DNA of 64,000 nt from Gammaproteobacteria bacterium (GTDB lineage Bacteria > Pseudomonadota > Gammaproteobacteria > Steroidobacterales > Steroidobacteraceae), in NCBI GenBank assembly GCA_003164785.1, contig PLUE01000025.1, forward strand, positions 40,739 through 104,738, written 5' to 3'. A model generated the notes under the pieces. The model was given only the letters and a program-made list of their open reading frames with translations. It was not told the origin of the DNA and searched no databases. Positions 9,627-18,925 of the stretch are shown one piece after another. The translations under genes and the position numbers were made by a program. Positions within the stretch are counted from its first letter, which is position 1, and every line of letters begins with the position of its first letter.

Positions 9627-10705
9627 TGACGAGTGCCAGCTGGGGTATGTTCCGACCGGGACTGGCTGCGTCCAAGAGCGGAGTTCAGCAATTCGCTAAC
9701 CCGCCGGCGCTCTGAAACCGAAGCCATTGAGCCGACGATTTGCAGCATGTGAAACCCGGCATAGTACCCGGCGGGATGGTGCCAGAACTCGAGGGACGAG
9801 TGGACCAGCAGATCGCGCGCCGCCGCCAACGCCGTCAGCGCCTGCGCGGTTGGGTCCTCGGTGACGAACAGCACCGATGATTGCGGCACACGCGGATGAT
9901 CGAGATCGGGCGCGCGCACCGCCCGAAGTGCCGCTTCCAGCCGCTGCTCGATCCTCGCCGACGGGTTGAGCCGGGGCAATCGGAGCACCACGCTGCGGGC
10001 CGGGTCCGCATAGGATCGGCGAATGGCCTGCGCGATCTTCTTCGCGAAGGGCTTGTCATGTGCGGCCGCTTCCGTCATGGGCACATAGGTGAGATGCGAA
10101 AACCGGCCCGATTTCGCCTTGAAACTGACTTCGGTCTGCAAGATATTTTGGACACTGGCCTCGAGAGAAGGATCGTCTACGTGGGCATAGAACTTGAAGG
10201 AACTCGAGGGCTTGGCTTTGGCGGTACCCTGCAGCAGCACGGTCGGTGGTACGACGGTATCCCGTCCGACGCGAAACCCAAAGCTGGTGTTCAACTGGGA
10301 GTGGAAGCCGGCCAGAAGCTCCGGGGCGCAGCGGCTGAGTCGCGCGAAGGCCGCCGCATTGTCGACGCTGCCGAGCCGGTACAGGAACAGATGGTTGCGC
10401 ATCGTGGGTATCGGCCGCACGGCGGTGCCGTCACTGATACACAAATGATCTTCGATGCCGGGTGCCCTGCTCCGTAGCCAGTCGAGCGACACGCCATGGG
10501 TGAACATCTCCGGGCGGGCCACGACGAGCAACCGTACCTTGTTCCGCGTGCAGGCCTGTTGCGTCAGGCTCAACGCCGACCGGAGTTCGTGCGACATCGG
10601 CAGTTCGCGCAGGTCGGCCGGCCTGAACAGCGACCCGGACGGCACGGACTGGGCCAATTCCCGGGCAGGTAGCGAGACTAGGAGCCCTGGACCTCGAAAC
10701 GGCAT
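9617..10705 (-). CDS. Unrecognised protein inside glycan operon
   Basis: A 362-residue protein I do not recognise. The frame is open further upstream, but the ATG at 10705 is chosen because it overlaps the stop of the preceding gene as TGATG, and because the upstream codons lie inside that gene. It has no signal peptide or clear membrane segment. A C-terminal half reading SSVLFVTEDP, ALAAARDLLVHSSLEFWHHPAGYYAGFHMLQIVGSMAS is weakly reminiscent of the nucleotide-sugar-binding end of GT-B/fucosyltransferase-like proteins, where a Ser-containing loop and late helix occur. Being translationally coupled on both sides inside a glycosyltransferase operon, it probably has a job in the same glycan pathway. 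Function is unknown. Confidence 0.7.
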   Translation of the reverse strand: MPFRGPGLLVSLPARELAQSVPSGSLFRPADLRELPMSHELRSALSLTQQACTRNKVRLLVVARPEMFTHGVSLDWLRSRAPGIEDHLCISDGTAVRPIPTMRNHLFLYRLGSVDNAAAFARLSRCAPELLAGFHSQLNTSFGFRVGRDTVVPPTVLLQGTAKAKPSSSFKFYAHVDDPSLEASVQNILQTEVSFKAKSGRFSHLTYVPMTEAAAHDKPFAKKIAQAIRRSYADPARSVVLRLPRLNPSARIEQRLEAALRAVRAPDLDHPRVPQSSVLFVTEDPTAQALTALAAARDLLVHSSLEFWHHPAGYYAGFHMLQIVGSMASVSERRRVSELLNSALGRSQSRSEHTPAGTRQWR

Positions 10706-13700
10706 CAGCACACCCCAGAGCGATTGGGATGGCGTCGATCGATGTCGCCCGAGCCTGCGGTGTCGAGGGCATTCTCGGCAGCCTCCAGGGAGAAAATCGC
10801 CACTTGAAAAGGCGGAAATTCGGCATCTTCCTTGAGACACTCCTCGAGAAACGCTCTGGCCTCGCTCAACCGGCCGAAACGGATGAGGAGCCGCGCGACG
10901 TGGGCCAACACATGCGGGTTGGTGTCACCGTGATCCAAGGAATCCCGTAGAACAGCATAAGCGTCGTGCGGACGACCCAGGCTTTCGAGAGCGTTCGCCC
11001 AGCGGTGGCGATGATGAAAAATCGTGGGTTCGACCCGCGCCGCCGACTCAAAGACGCTTGCCGCTTTCTCGAACTCGCCCGATTCGACCAGCCGCAAGCC
11101 GATCTGGTGTAATACGGGCCCGGACAAAGTCAACCATTCCAGCTCCATGGCCTTGGCGGCAAAGCGGCGCGCGTCTTCGAGCTTCCCCTGCGCCATCAGA
11201 AACACGGCAGTGCGAGCTAGAACCTCTGCTGATTGGGTGGCCGCGAGTGCCGCGTTCAAGTCGGAGGAATCGTGAACTGCCCAAGCGGAGTTTTCGGCGT
11301 CGGTCGCATTGCTTGCCTTGTCCAATCTCGAATTGATGAATTCGAACAGGCGGTAGTACACCATGCGATCGAAGTGATAAGGCGAATGGACCTCCGCCTC
11401 TGACCGGACATGATCGCGAATATTCAGCAGCTGGACGTTTGGGTACGCTGGAATGATTTCCGATATCCAGCGGTTCTGTTGGCGCGTGAGGTTCATGATT
11501 TGACCCTGGCCGCTCGAATCGACGAAATATTCATTCGCGCCGACGATGAAGATCTGGATTTCCGGGTTCGCCGACGCGCAGATCAGGCGCAGCGTCTCCT
11601 TGAAATCCACCTCGCCGATAAAGCCTATGTAATCGTAGTCGGACTTCAAGACAGTGAGGGCGTCCAGTATCTGCGCGCCCACACCGCTGGTGCGAAGTGC
11701 GTCGGGATCTGCTTCTCGTGCATCGCTGCTATGATAGCCGGTCAACGAAAACGGCACGGAAAATCCGTGTTCCCGGTGCCGATACAGCACATAGGCGGCA
11801 TCGGACCAGAAACTGAGAATCCAAATCTCGGGTGATCGATGAGGATCAGTGGCCGCACTGGCGAAGTCACCCTCGCGATAACCGAGACGTGCGGCGGCAA
11901 TCATCGCCTCTGCGCTCAAGCCATCGCTGAATGCAGTCCGCAAGAAGGTCGAGTGGTCGACCCGGCCGTCCATGCCAAAGCGATTGTCATTGAACTCGCC
12001 CACGACCTCCGCGGCAATCGACCCGAAGTAATGCGCAACGGGCATGAGGTCGCATCCCCCACGCGCCACCACGCGCTCGATCCGCGGAACCGATTCCTTA
12101 TCGTCTGTTCCACTGACGTTTTCGATCTGGATCCAATCAATGGAAGCCCCTTCTGCCTTCACATCGGCGAGCACGTCCCCTTGGATCTCCAGCCGAGGAC
12201 AACCAAGCCGATTGTAGAGCCAAGTCTCGACGTGCAATCCTAGGATTCGGCAGGAAAATGCAAAATGGATCAATCGTCCGTCATTGTGCAGCACGTAGAT
12301 GCCGCACCATCCATGGTCCCCGTACTTGTCCCGGACACCGACGAGGGCAACCCGCACTTCATGACTGGCGATCAAATGCCTCAATGCGTCCCGAGCCTCG
12401 GTGGGATTCTCCGGTAGTCGAACTTTGGTGAAATTGAGCTGGTTGGTGCGGTTGATGAGTTCCACGGCTCGATCTAGATGATCGATGACCTCGAAATCGA
12501 ATCGAACTCGTATGTCACTGGCCCGCAGGAAATCGGCGACGTCGCCGCTTGCTGCCGCTTCGTCGGCTTTTCGTCTCTCGAGCTTCTTGTACTGCTCGAG
12601 CCTCTCCAGGGCCGGGTCGTCCTTTCCCTGGAAACGCGAATCCGCCAACATCATGGGAATCAGTTCCGGCGATTCGATCTGGATGCCAGGAACGCTGTGA
12701 AGCGCCTCTTGCAGATTGATCGGATTGTCGTCGATGAATAGAACGGTTGCCGGCCGCAGTTGTATGGCCTCGATGAGTGCGGCAATTCGTGAGCCCTTGG
12801 GCTCCCACGTGATGCTCGGCAGCACAAAATATTCCCACACCCCTGCGTTCTGAAGGATCTCTCGCACAGCTTCCAAATCGTTCTTCGAGCAGATCGAACT
12901 CACGATCCCGCGGCGGGCAAGTTCCTTGATCACTTCAATGGCTTGAGGCCACAGGGTGATACCGCCTTCGGTGAGAGTCCCGCGCCAGAAGGTCTCATCG
13001 AGGTCCCAAATCACCAGGCGAACTGGCTCAGCTTTCGGAATCTCGTGAAGCGGACCCGTTGTCGGGAGCGCACCGCCCCGCTCTGCTGTCGGCGCTGACG
13101 GGATCTCCGTCAGCTGCAGTAAATTCTGTGGAAAGGTTCGGATCAGATCCAACTGCTCTTTGGACGCGGTCCATTGGCGGCGGGGAATGTAGCGGTCGTG
13201 CGTGTCGTCTATCAGGATCGTGCGCACCCCTTGGGCTCGGAGCACTTCATCGACTCGGGATTGCGGAAACCCGTCCACGTCGTGCGCGCTCGACAGTCGC
13301 CTGAATCCGAAGTAGGTCACACATGAGGTCGACAGCATGGCGATGGCCTCGCAGAACGTGCCGTAGGACTGCACGATATGGCTGGCTCCCAATAGGAACC
13401 TAAGATCGGTCAACCAGTCGGCGGACTGGGTCTGGCACGCGATCCCCCGCGCGGCCATTTCTCGCTCCACGCAGTCCATGGCAGGGTTCGATCGATCTTC
13501 GAACACCAGGCACACTCGATCGACGCCTAGATGTCGCTGCGCATACTCGAGCGCCGCGATGTAATAGCTCGCCGGCGGCTGCACATACCAGGCATGGATG
13601 TGGCCATCTTCCCTCGGAGTGAAGATATCACCGCCTCGGAAGTGCATCGCGAGGACGTTCGAGCCCAACGGTTGGACCCCGGCGCGCAGGTTCTCGTAGA

Positions 13701-14640
13701 ACGGCCGGAGGTACCGTTGGACGGTATCGGCCGTGAAATGTGAGCCAAGGTCCGAGAATAACGGCTCGAAGCCGGTGGGAGCAAACAGGCAACCCATCAA
13801 TGTCGGCTCGTCCTGGACATCCGACCAACCCGTCACCGTGACGGCCTCGAGCATTAGGGGCAATTCCGGCAGCTCGTCGCCCCAAAGGAACTCAGGGATC
13901 TCTAATTTCCGACAGTCGATGCGCCGCGCAATGATGAAGGCATTGAGGAGTTGGTAGAAAACGTTGCCGAACCGGCCGTAGTGTCGCCCGACACGGATGA
14001 CGCTGATGTCTCCGCGGAATTCCCGGCCTGGGATGGCTTTGATACGAAGGGTCTGTTCGAGCCTCTGTTGCCTCACGATGGTTTCATCGAGTGAGTACCG
14101 ACGACAGAATTCGTGGATCCATGATCGCTCTGGATGGGCGTCAGGCACTTCGGTGAAGATGACGTCCGATGGCTCCGGGTCATCGCTACCGATCGCCAGA
14201 GCCCTTTGTCCGAATGCTTGGAACGATCGGAAGTGAAGCATCTCCTCATCGTCGAGCCGGACTCGAATGAACCGCGCCAATGTGGTACCAGCCAACACCA
14301 GTGGGAGGTCGTCCGGGTTGCCCAACACTCGATCATCGGTCTTTTGATAGATCAGCCGCCAATCGAGGCCATCCAAAGAGGCCATCAGGCTGAAATGCCG
14401 TAGACGTCCCGCGTAATTGAACCGGTTCAGTAAGCAGATTTCTTCGATGATGTAATTGCCTTCCAAATCGACCTGCCACCAAGGATTGGTCTGTCGATCG
14501 GTATGGAAAGCATAATCCGGGTGAATGACGCCACTAGTCGCGCGCGCCGCATCCTGCTCAGCATCACCCCGAGACCAAGGTGACACGGAGCTTTGGGTCG
14601 CCGGCTTACCCAACGCAATGTCTTCCCGCTGATACGTCAT
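10705..14640 (-). CDS. Five-part fusion: discoidin-like, GT11-like, FkbH, C-terminal FkbH-associated domain, TPR
   Basis: This 1311-residue protein strings together parts normally found apart. Residues ~5-145 look like an F5/8 type C (discoidin) carbohydrate-binding domain (ALGKPATQSS, NPWWQVDLEG). Residues ~210-505 look like a GT11 fucosyltransferase (GRFGNVFYQLLNAF; HFRGGDIF in place of HxRRGD). Residues ~540-840 are a full FkbH unit (WDLDETFWRG, SICSKND, FIDDNPINLQEA, plus the GNAT-like half). Residues ~855-1105 repeat the ARGGCDL...FDRMVYYRLF domain of the FkbH paralogue at 6737. Residues ~1120-1290 are TPR repeats. The ATG at 14640 overlaps the upstream stop as TGATG; an ATG at 14682 is the alternative. 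The downstream gene is coupled the same way. Probably cytoplasmic; it may transfer both a deoxysugar and a glyceryl-type group. The parts are seen; the combined role is inferred. Confidence 0.82.
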   Translation of the reverse strand: MTYQREDIALGKPATQSSVSPWSRGDAEQDAARATSGVIHPDYAFHTDRQTNPWWQVDLEGNYIIEEICLLNRFNYAGRLRHFSLMASLDGLDWRLIYQKTDDRVLGNPDDLPLVLAGTTLARFIRVRLDDEEMLHFRSFQAFGQRALAIGSDDPEPSDVIFTEVPDAHPERSWIHEFCRRYSLDETIVRQQRLEQTLRIKAIPGREFRGDISVIRVGRHYGRFGNVFYQLLNAFIIARRIDCRKLEIPEFLWGDELPELPLMLEAVTVTGWSDVQDEPTLMGCLFAPTGFEPLFSDLGSHFTADTVQRYLRPFYENLRAGVQPLGSNVLAMHFRGGDIFTPREDGHIHAWYVQPPASYYIAALEYAQRHLGVDRVCLVFEDRSNPAMDCVEREMAARGIACQTQSADWLTDLRFLLGASHIVQSYGTFCEAIAMLSTSCVTYFGFRRLSSAHDVDGFPQSRVDEVLRAQGVRTILIDDTHDRYIPRRQWTASKEQLDLIRTFPQNLLQLTEIPSAPTAERGGALPTTGPLHEIPKAEPVRLVIWDLDETFWRGTLTEGGITLWPQAIEVIKELARRGIVSSICSKNDLEAVREILQNAGVWEYFVLPSITWEPKGSRIAALIEAIQLRPATVLFIDDNPINLQEALHSVPGIQIESPELIPMMLADSRFQGKDDPALERLEQYKKLERRKADEAAASGDVADFLRASDIRVRFDFEVIDHLDRAVELINRTNQLNFTKVRLPENPTEARDALRHLIASHEVRVALVGVRDKYGDHGWCGIYVLHNDGRLIHFAFSCRILGLHVETWLYNRLGCPRLEIQGDVLADVKAEGASIDWIQIENVSGTDDKESVPRIERVVARGGCDLMPVAHYFGSIAAEVVGEFNDNRFGMDGRVDHSTFLRTAFSDGLSAEAMIAAARLGYREGDFASAATDPHRSPEIWILSFWSDAAYVLYRHREHGFSVPFSLTGYHSSDAREADPDALRTSGVGAQILDALTVLKSDYDYIGFIGEVDFKETLRLICASANPEIQIFIVGANEYFVDSSGQGQIMNLTRQQNRWISEIIPAYPNVQLLNIRDHVRSEAEVHSPYHFDRMVYYRLFEFINSRLDKASNATDAENSAWAVHDSSDLNAALAATQSAEVLARTAVFLMAQGKLEDARRFAAKAMELEWLTLSGPVLHQIGLRLVESGEFEKAASVFESAARVEPTIFHHRHRWANALESLGRPHDAYAVLRDSLDHGDTNPHVLAHVARLLIRFGRLSEARAFLEECLKEDAEFPPFQVAIFSLEAAENALDTAGSGDIDRRHPNRSGVC

Positions 14641-15278
14641 CAATCCACCCGGAACGGAAACGCCCCGACCGTGGGCGCACAATGCTGTCGAGGTCGTAGT
14701 CGGTATTCATCGCTGTCGGCAATCGCCAGCAGCAGCTTGTAGGCCGTCACCTTTTTCGCTCGCAAATGATTTCGGTAGGCTGCCAAACCTGAGTCATCGG
14801 CCGGGCGGCTGAGGAGGTACACATAGGCCGAGCGGACGAATGCATCTACGCCGTGCGCGGCGATGTATGTTTGGAACAATTCTTCGCACCCGCGGAGCTG
14901 CTGCAATGATTGAATCATGGTCGGATCCGTCGCCAGCAATGCGTCGATCGTGTCGATGAACTTCTCCTCGGACATCACGAAGGGTAGCATTTCCTTTCGG
15001 ACGATGGCCCGGCCAGTTGCGCGCTCCACCACCGACAAGGCGCGCCAAGGCGCGACGACCGGCCAGGGATCGAGTTTCAACCTGAATTCGCACCAGCCCG
15101 TGGCGCATCCACCCTCCACGAGATCGTCGCGGTACCCATGGGCGAGACCCCAGGCGACCTCTCGCGCATCATCCGCCATCACCGCCACCTCCAGCGGCCA
15201 AAAAGGCTTCTCGGTGTCGTAAGCCCAACCCACGACATACCCGGTTGAGGTGACCGAGTCGAGCCGACCCCTAAGCAT
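14640..15278 (-). CDS. Small DUF4214 protein with N-terminal 'GWA' beta-sandwich module
   Basis: A 212-residue protein. The ATG at 15278 is preferred because it overlaps the preceding gene's stop by 8 bases; the longer frame runs into that gene. Residues ~1-95 form a beta-rich module (GYVVGWAYD, LEVAVMADDAREVAWGLAHGYR, CEFRLKL) that recurs in the GT2-GT9 protein upstream and, less clearly, in the 1389-residue GT at 20348. Residues ~150-205 (FVRSAYVYLLSRPADDSGLAAY ending SDEYR) match the DUF4214 helical domain, often found on S-layer, RTX and glycosyltransferase proteins. It has no catalytic motif and may be an accessory or scaffold subunit of the glycan-building complex. It is translationally coupled to genes on both sides. 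Confidence 0.75.
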   Translation of the reverse strand: MLRGRLDSVTSTGYVVGWAYDTEKPFWPLEVAVMADDAREVAWGLAHGYRDDLVEGGCATGWCEFRLKLDPWPVVAPWRALSVVERATGRAIVRKEMLPFVMSEEKFIDTIDALLATDPTMIQSLQQLRGCEELFQTYIAAHGVDAFVRSAYVYLLSRPADDSGLAAYRNHLRAKKVTAYKLLLAIADSDEYRLRPRQHCAPTVGAFPFRVD

Positions 15279-18200
15279 GGGCAAGGCGCCGCCCAGGCCG
15301 CACAACCGGTAGGGCCCGCCGGCACGCCGCGTAAACGTCAGCCACGGCAAGTTCGGTCAAACAGGCAATCCCCCGCGGGCAATCCCTGGCATGCTCGAGA
15401 AAACAGGGTGCGCATGACATCGCCCGACGCAGCGCCACCGCCTTCGGGCCGACGGGCCCCCATTCCCGTGCATCGACCACCCCAGAATGAATGCCGATGG
15501 TCGGGGTTCCGAGCCCGGCGGCCCAATGCTGTGGACCGCTGTTGTTGCCGACGAATAGCGCCGCCCGAGCCAGCACCTTCGGCAATTGATCGAGACCGAA
15601 ACGACCCGCCAGATTGTGGACCTGACTGCGGCGAGGCAATAAGGCCAGTAGCGCTTCAATGTGTTCCACCTCGTCCGGACCTCCGATCAATGCCACATGG
15701 TATTCCTCGAGGTCCAACAGCAACTCGATCAACTCGGCGAACTTCTGAAGCGGCCACTGACGCATGGGCGACCCCGATGCAGCATGCACGCAGATGACGG
15801 GCTTCGAGAAGATACGACGCACCTCCGCTTTCGGGAGCGAGAGATCGCCGCGGGGCGGGTCGAGTATGGCGCCGCGCCCGCTCTCGCATTGAATCGATAC
15901 GGCGTCCACGAGAGTCATGAGATCGTCGGCAACATGAGCGTGCTTGCCTCGCAGGGGCACGTCCTCGTCCCATTCCAAGGCAACGTCCAGCCACGGAAAA
16001 CGACCTTGGCTATCGAACCCCGCGAGCACTCGAGCGCCGCTGGCGCGCAGGATGTCGCGCGCGTCCGGCTGCTTGCGCAGGTCGATGGCCAGGTCGAACC
16101 GCCTGTCGTGCAGCATTCGCTCGAGTGCTTGCTTCTCTTCTTCCAAGACCGATAGCTTTCCCAGACCTGAGCGCGAATGGAAAAAATTGAACTCGATGAT
16201 ATCGTCGACTGCGACTTCTGCCTTCCAGACGGAATGCGTGGCACGGCCGGCCAATACCGAGATCTTGGCATCGGGAAAATGGGCATTGAGGCGTCGCAGC
16301 GCCGGGATGGCGGTGATGCAGTCGCCGATGTGATCGAGTTTGACCACGAGAATGCGCCGTACCGAGCTACGCAAGATTAACGGCCGACCGGCATACACAG
16401 CCTCGAGAGGTTCCGTCTCGACGGTGAACAGCTCTTGGTCGCGCGCGAGGTTGGGATTGAAATACGGATCGCCCTTGGCGATCACCGCACGCCATTGGCG
16501 GCGGAATTTCTCCACATCGTAATGCTCGTCCACCGCCGCGCGGCTGCCCAATTCGTGATGGATCACGCGAGAATGCGGGGTATAGACATTCAACAAACCA
16601 CTTTTCCAGGCACGCAGGCAATAGTCGAGATCGTTGTTGATGACGCTATGCGACTCGTCGAACCCGCCGAGTACATCGAATGTTGCGCGACGCGTCACGA
16701 GGCATGCGCCCGTAACGCTCAAGACGTTGCGCTGGGTACGCGCCAGCCCGAAATACCCGGGGTCACCGTCGGTGAGATGCCGAAACGCATGCCGGCCGCG
16801 GCCGGCGGCGTCCAACATGACGCCCGCTTGCTGCACGCTGTGGTCGGGATAGAGCAACAAGGGACCGACCGCGCCCACGTCGGAGCGCTGCGCCTGCTCC
16901 ACGAGGGACTCGAGCCACTCCGGATCGATGATCTCCGTGTCATCGTTGAGAAACAGCAAGAAGCTGCCCGTGGCGCGCGCTGCCGCCAGATTGTTGTAGC
17001 GCGACCAGTTGAACGGCTCGCGTGTCTCGATCATGACGTCCGCGTGCTTTCGGATCCAACGTTTCCAGGAACCTTCGGATTCCGGAATGTTCTGGATACA
17101 AATGATTTCATAGTCGCGATATGCGGTCAGGGATCGCAGACTCTCCAGGCAACGCTTGATGAATCCGCCGGCAGCACAGGTGGGGATGATGATCGAGACG
17201 CGGCCCGGCGCAACCGTTCGCTTGATTCGATAATGACCGGGCATACATCCGGCTTGAACGGCCGCGGTAAGCTTTCGGCGCTTTAGGGCGTCACGTAAGG
17301 CCTTCCGTTCCAACGGCTCGCTCGCACCGCCGAGGCCACCCTGTTGATAAAGCAGCCGCGGCACCTGGACGACTCGACGGGCGGCCTCCGTCAAGCGTAG
17401 CGTCAAATCGTAATCGCTGCACCCGCTCAGGGTTGCGAGTTGGAGCCCGGTGCGCTCGACCATTCGACGCTCGGCACACCAGGCGCGCCCCACATAGTTG
17501 GTGGCGAGTAACAGATCCGGCGACCATCCCGGTTTGAAATAGGCGTTATCCTTGCCCGCCGGGTCGATGCGGCGATCGTCGCAATACAGGAACTCGGCAT
17601 CGCGGTCGACGGCGCTGCTCAAAGCAAATTCGAGTAAGGCGTCGCAGGCCAGCTCGTCGCCGGCTGCGAGGCGCATGACGAAGTTTGGCCGAATCGATAA
17701 CGCCATCGAGTCCGCTTCACTGTCCTCGCTGAATTCGGCCGCCCGGATGTGCGACGCGATGTCCTCGAATCCTCGAGAAAGCTCCGCCAAAAGTGACGCA
17801 CACCGGCGACCTGCTGCCGCACGGCTTTTATCCCCTGGCGCGCCCGAAGTCACTGAAAGCTCCCAATCTGAATAAGCCTGTCGCGATAGCGACGCCAGCG
17901 TACGCCGCGCCGCATCCATCTCGTCGGGATTCGCGCGAATCCCGATCAGGAGCTGGAAATGCGGATGCCAGTCGTGCCCTGCCAACATCTCGAGTTTCCG
18001 GTCGACCTCCGCCTGGGTCATGCGCCGGCGGAGCGCCGACGGCCCACCCTCGGAGACCGCGTCAGGCACCTCCATCAGAAATTCGACCCGCGCAGGACAC
18101 TCGTTACCGCTGCGCAGGGAGACAGCCACTTGGTGCCGCCCCGCTGCCAGCGCCTTCGGCGGCAAATGGACGGCGAAGCCGCTCAGTAGAGCGGACGTCC

Positions 18201-18735
18201 AATCGGGATGCGCCGCCGCGACGTCAGGTCGTCGCAAGCCGTGCCGCGCGCCAGCGACCCGAACGCCGTCTACGGAGACGTCGATTGCCACGGGGCCCTC
18301 TGCCACCGCCCATCCAACGATGGACAAGCCAACGCGCCCCGACACGTCGGCGGTTCCGTTGACGATGCGAGGGATGTCGATCGACAGCATTCCTGGCGAC
18401 GTTCGCCCGACAAAACGGTTGCGGTCGACGCCCGACATCGGGGTAAGCCCACGACGGACGCCAACGGTGAGGTAATGCGCAAGCGCATTGACCGGCGCCT
18501 CGCCCAACGCGTCGCATAGCTTCAAATAGTGAGAGGTATCAAAACTGGCGCTGGGATCACGCCGTTCGAGGCATCCCCGTTCGAGGTAATGCAATAGCGG
18601 ATCGACGTTCAGGCTCGCGATATCGGGATTTGCCCTGAGATAGAACTCAGCATCGAATAGCCCCGATTGCGCCAACAGTTCGTACTCTCCGAAGAGAATT
18701 CCTGTGCCGACGTGACTACCCTCTTTGGGATGCAA
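15271..18735 (-). CDS. GT2-GT9 double glycosyltransferase
   Basis: First gene of the leftward glycan operon. A TTG at 18735 is chosen because an AAGAGG ribosome site lies six bases upstream; an in-frame TTG at 18768 lacks one. Residues ~25-100 hold a repeat found on many surface-glycan GTs (FDAEFYLRANPDI...HYLERG and a second FDTSHYL copy). Residues ~135-220 form a 'GWA' beta-module. Residues ~510-760 are a GT2 glycosyltransferase (VSIIIPTC, FLNDDTEI). From ~790 the protein is a heptosyltransferase-like GT9 (VVKLDHIGDCITAIPALRRL, VGNNSGPQHWAAGLGTPTIG, then a Cys-rich CAPC tail). One polypeptide therefore carries an inverting GT-A and a GT-B enzyme, suggesting two consecutive sugars are added by one protein. 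Cytoplasmic or membrane-associated. Domains are confident; substrates are unknown. Confidence 0.85.
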   Translation of the reverse strand: MHPKEGSHVGTGILFGEYELLAQSGLFDAEFYLRANPDIASLNVDPLLHYLERGCLERRDPSASFDTSHYLKLCDALGEAPVNALAHYLTVGVRRGLTPMSGVDRNRFVGRTSPGMLSIDIPRIVNGTADVSGRVGLSIVGWAVAEGPVAIDVSVDGVRVAGARHGLRRPDVAAAHPDWTSALLSGFAVHLPPKALAAGRHQVAVSLRSGNECPARVEFLMEVPDAVSEGGPSALRRRMTQAEVDRKLEMLAGHDWHPHFQLLIGIRANPDEMDAARRTLASLSRQAYSDWELSVTSGAPGDKSRAAAGRRCASLLAELSRGFEDIASHIRAAEFSEDSEADSMALSIRPNFVMRLAAGDELACDALLEFALSSAVDRDAEFLYCDDRRIDPAGKDNAYFKPGWSPDLLLATNYVGRAWCAERRMVERTGLQLATLSGCSDYDLTLRLTEAARRVVQVPRLLYQQGGLGGASEPLERKALRDALKRRKLTAAVQAGCMPGHYRIKRTVAPGRVSIIIPTCAAGGFIKRCLESLRSLTAYRDYEIICIQNIPESEGSWKRWIRKHADVMIETREPFNWSRYNNLAAARATGSFLLFLNDDTEIIDPEWLESLVEQAQRSDVGAVGPLLLYPDHSVQQAGVMLDAAGRGRHAFRHLTDGDPGYFGLARTQRNVLSVTGACLVTRRATFDVLGGFDESHSVINNDLDYCLRAWKSGLLNVYTPHSRVIHHELGSRAAVDEHYDVEKFRRQWRAVIAKGDPYFNPNLARDQELFTVETEPLEAVYAGRPLILRSSVRRILVVKLDHIGDCITAIPALRRLNAHFPDAKISVLAGRATHSVWKAEVAVDDIIEFNFFHSRSGLGKLSVLEEEKQALERMLHDRRFDLAIDLRKQPDARDILRASGARVLAGFDSQGRFPWLDVALEWDEDVPLRGKHAHVADDLMTLVDAVSIQCESGRGAILDPPRGDLSLPKAEVRRIFSKPVICVHAASGSPMRQWPLQKFAELIELLLDLEEYHVALIGGPDEVEHIEALLALLPRRSQVHNLAGRFGLDQLPKVLARAALFVGNNSGPQHWAAGLGTPTIGIHSGVVDAREWGPVGPKAVALRRAMSCAPCFLEHARDCPRGIACLTELAVADVYAACRRALPVVRPGRRLAHA

Positions 18736-18925
18736 GCGAAACCTCTTTGTGTCCAACAGACAGCCCAACTCGACTTCGAATAAAACATATCAGCGTAGGC
18801 CACGCGGGGACAACCTTGGTGAGACGATGTGGAATCAAGGTCTCTTTTGTACAAGATTAAGTGTTTCAGGTTCGGAGGCTGTATTACGCCGCAGTGTACG
18901 CGGTCTCGATCAAACCTAGGAGAGC

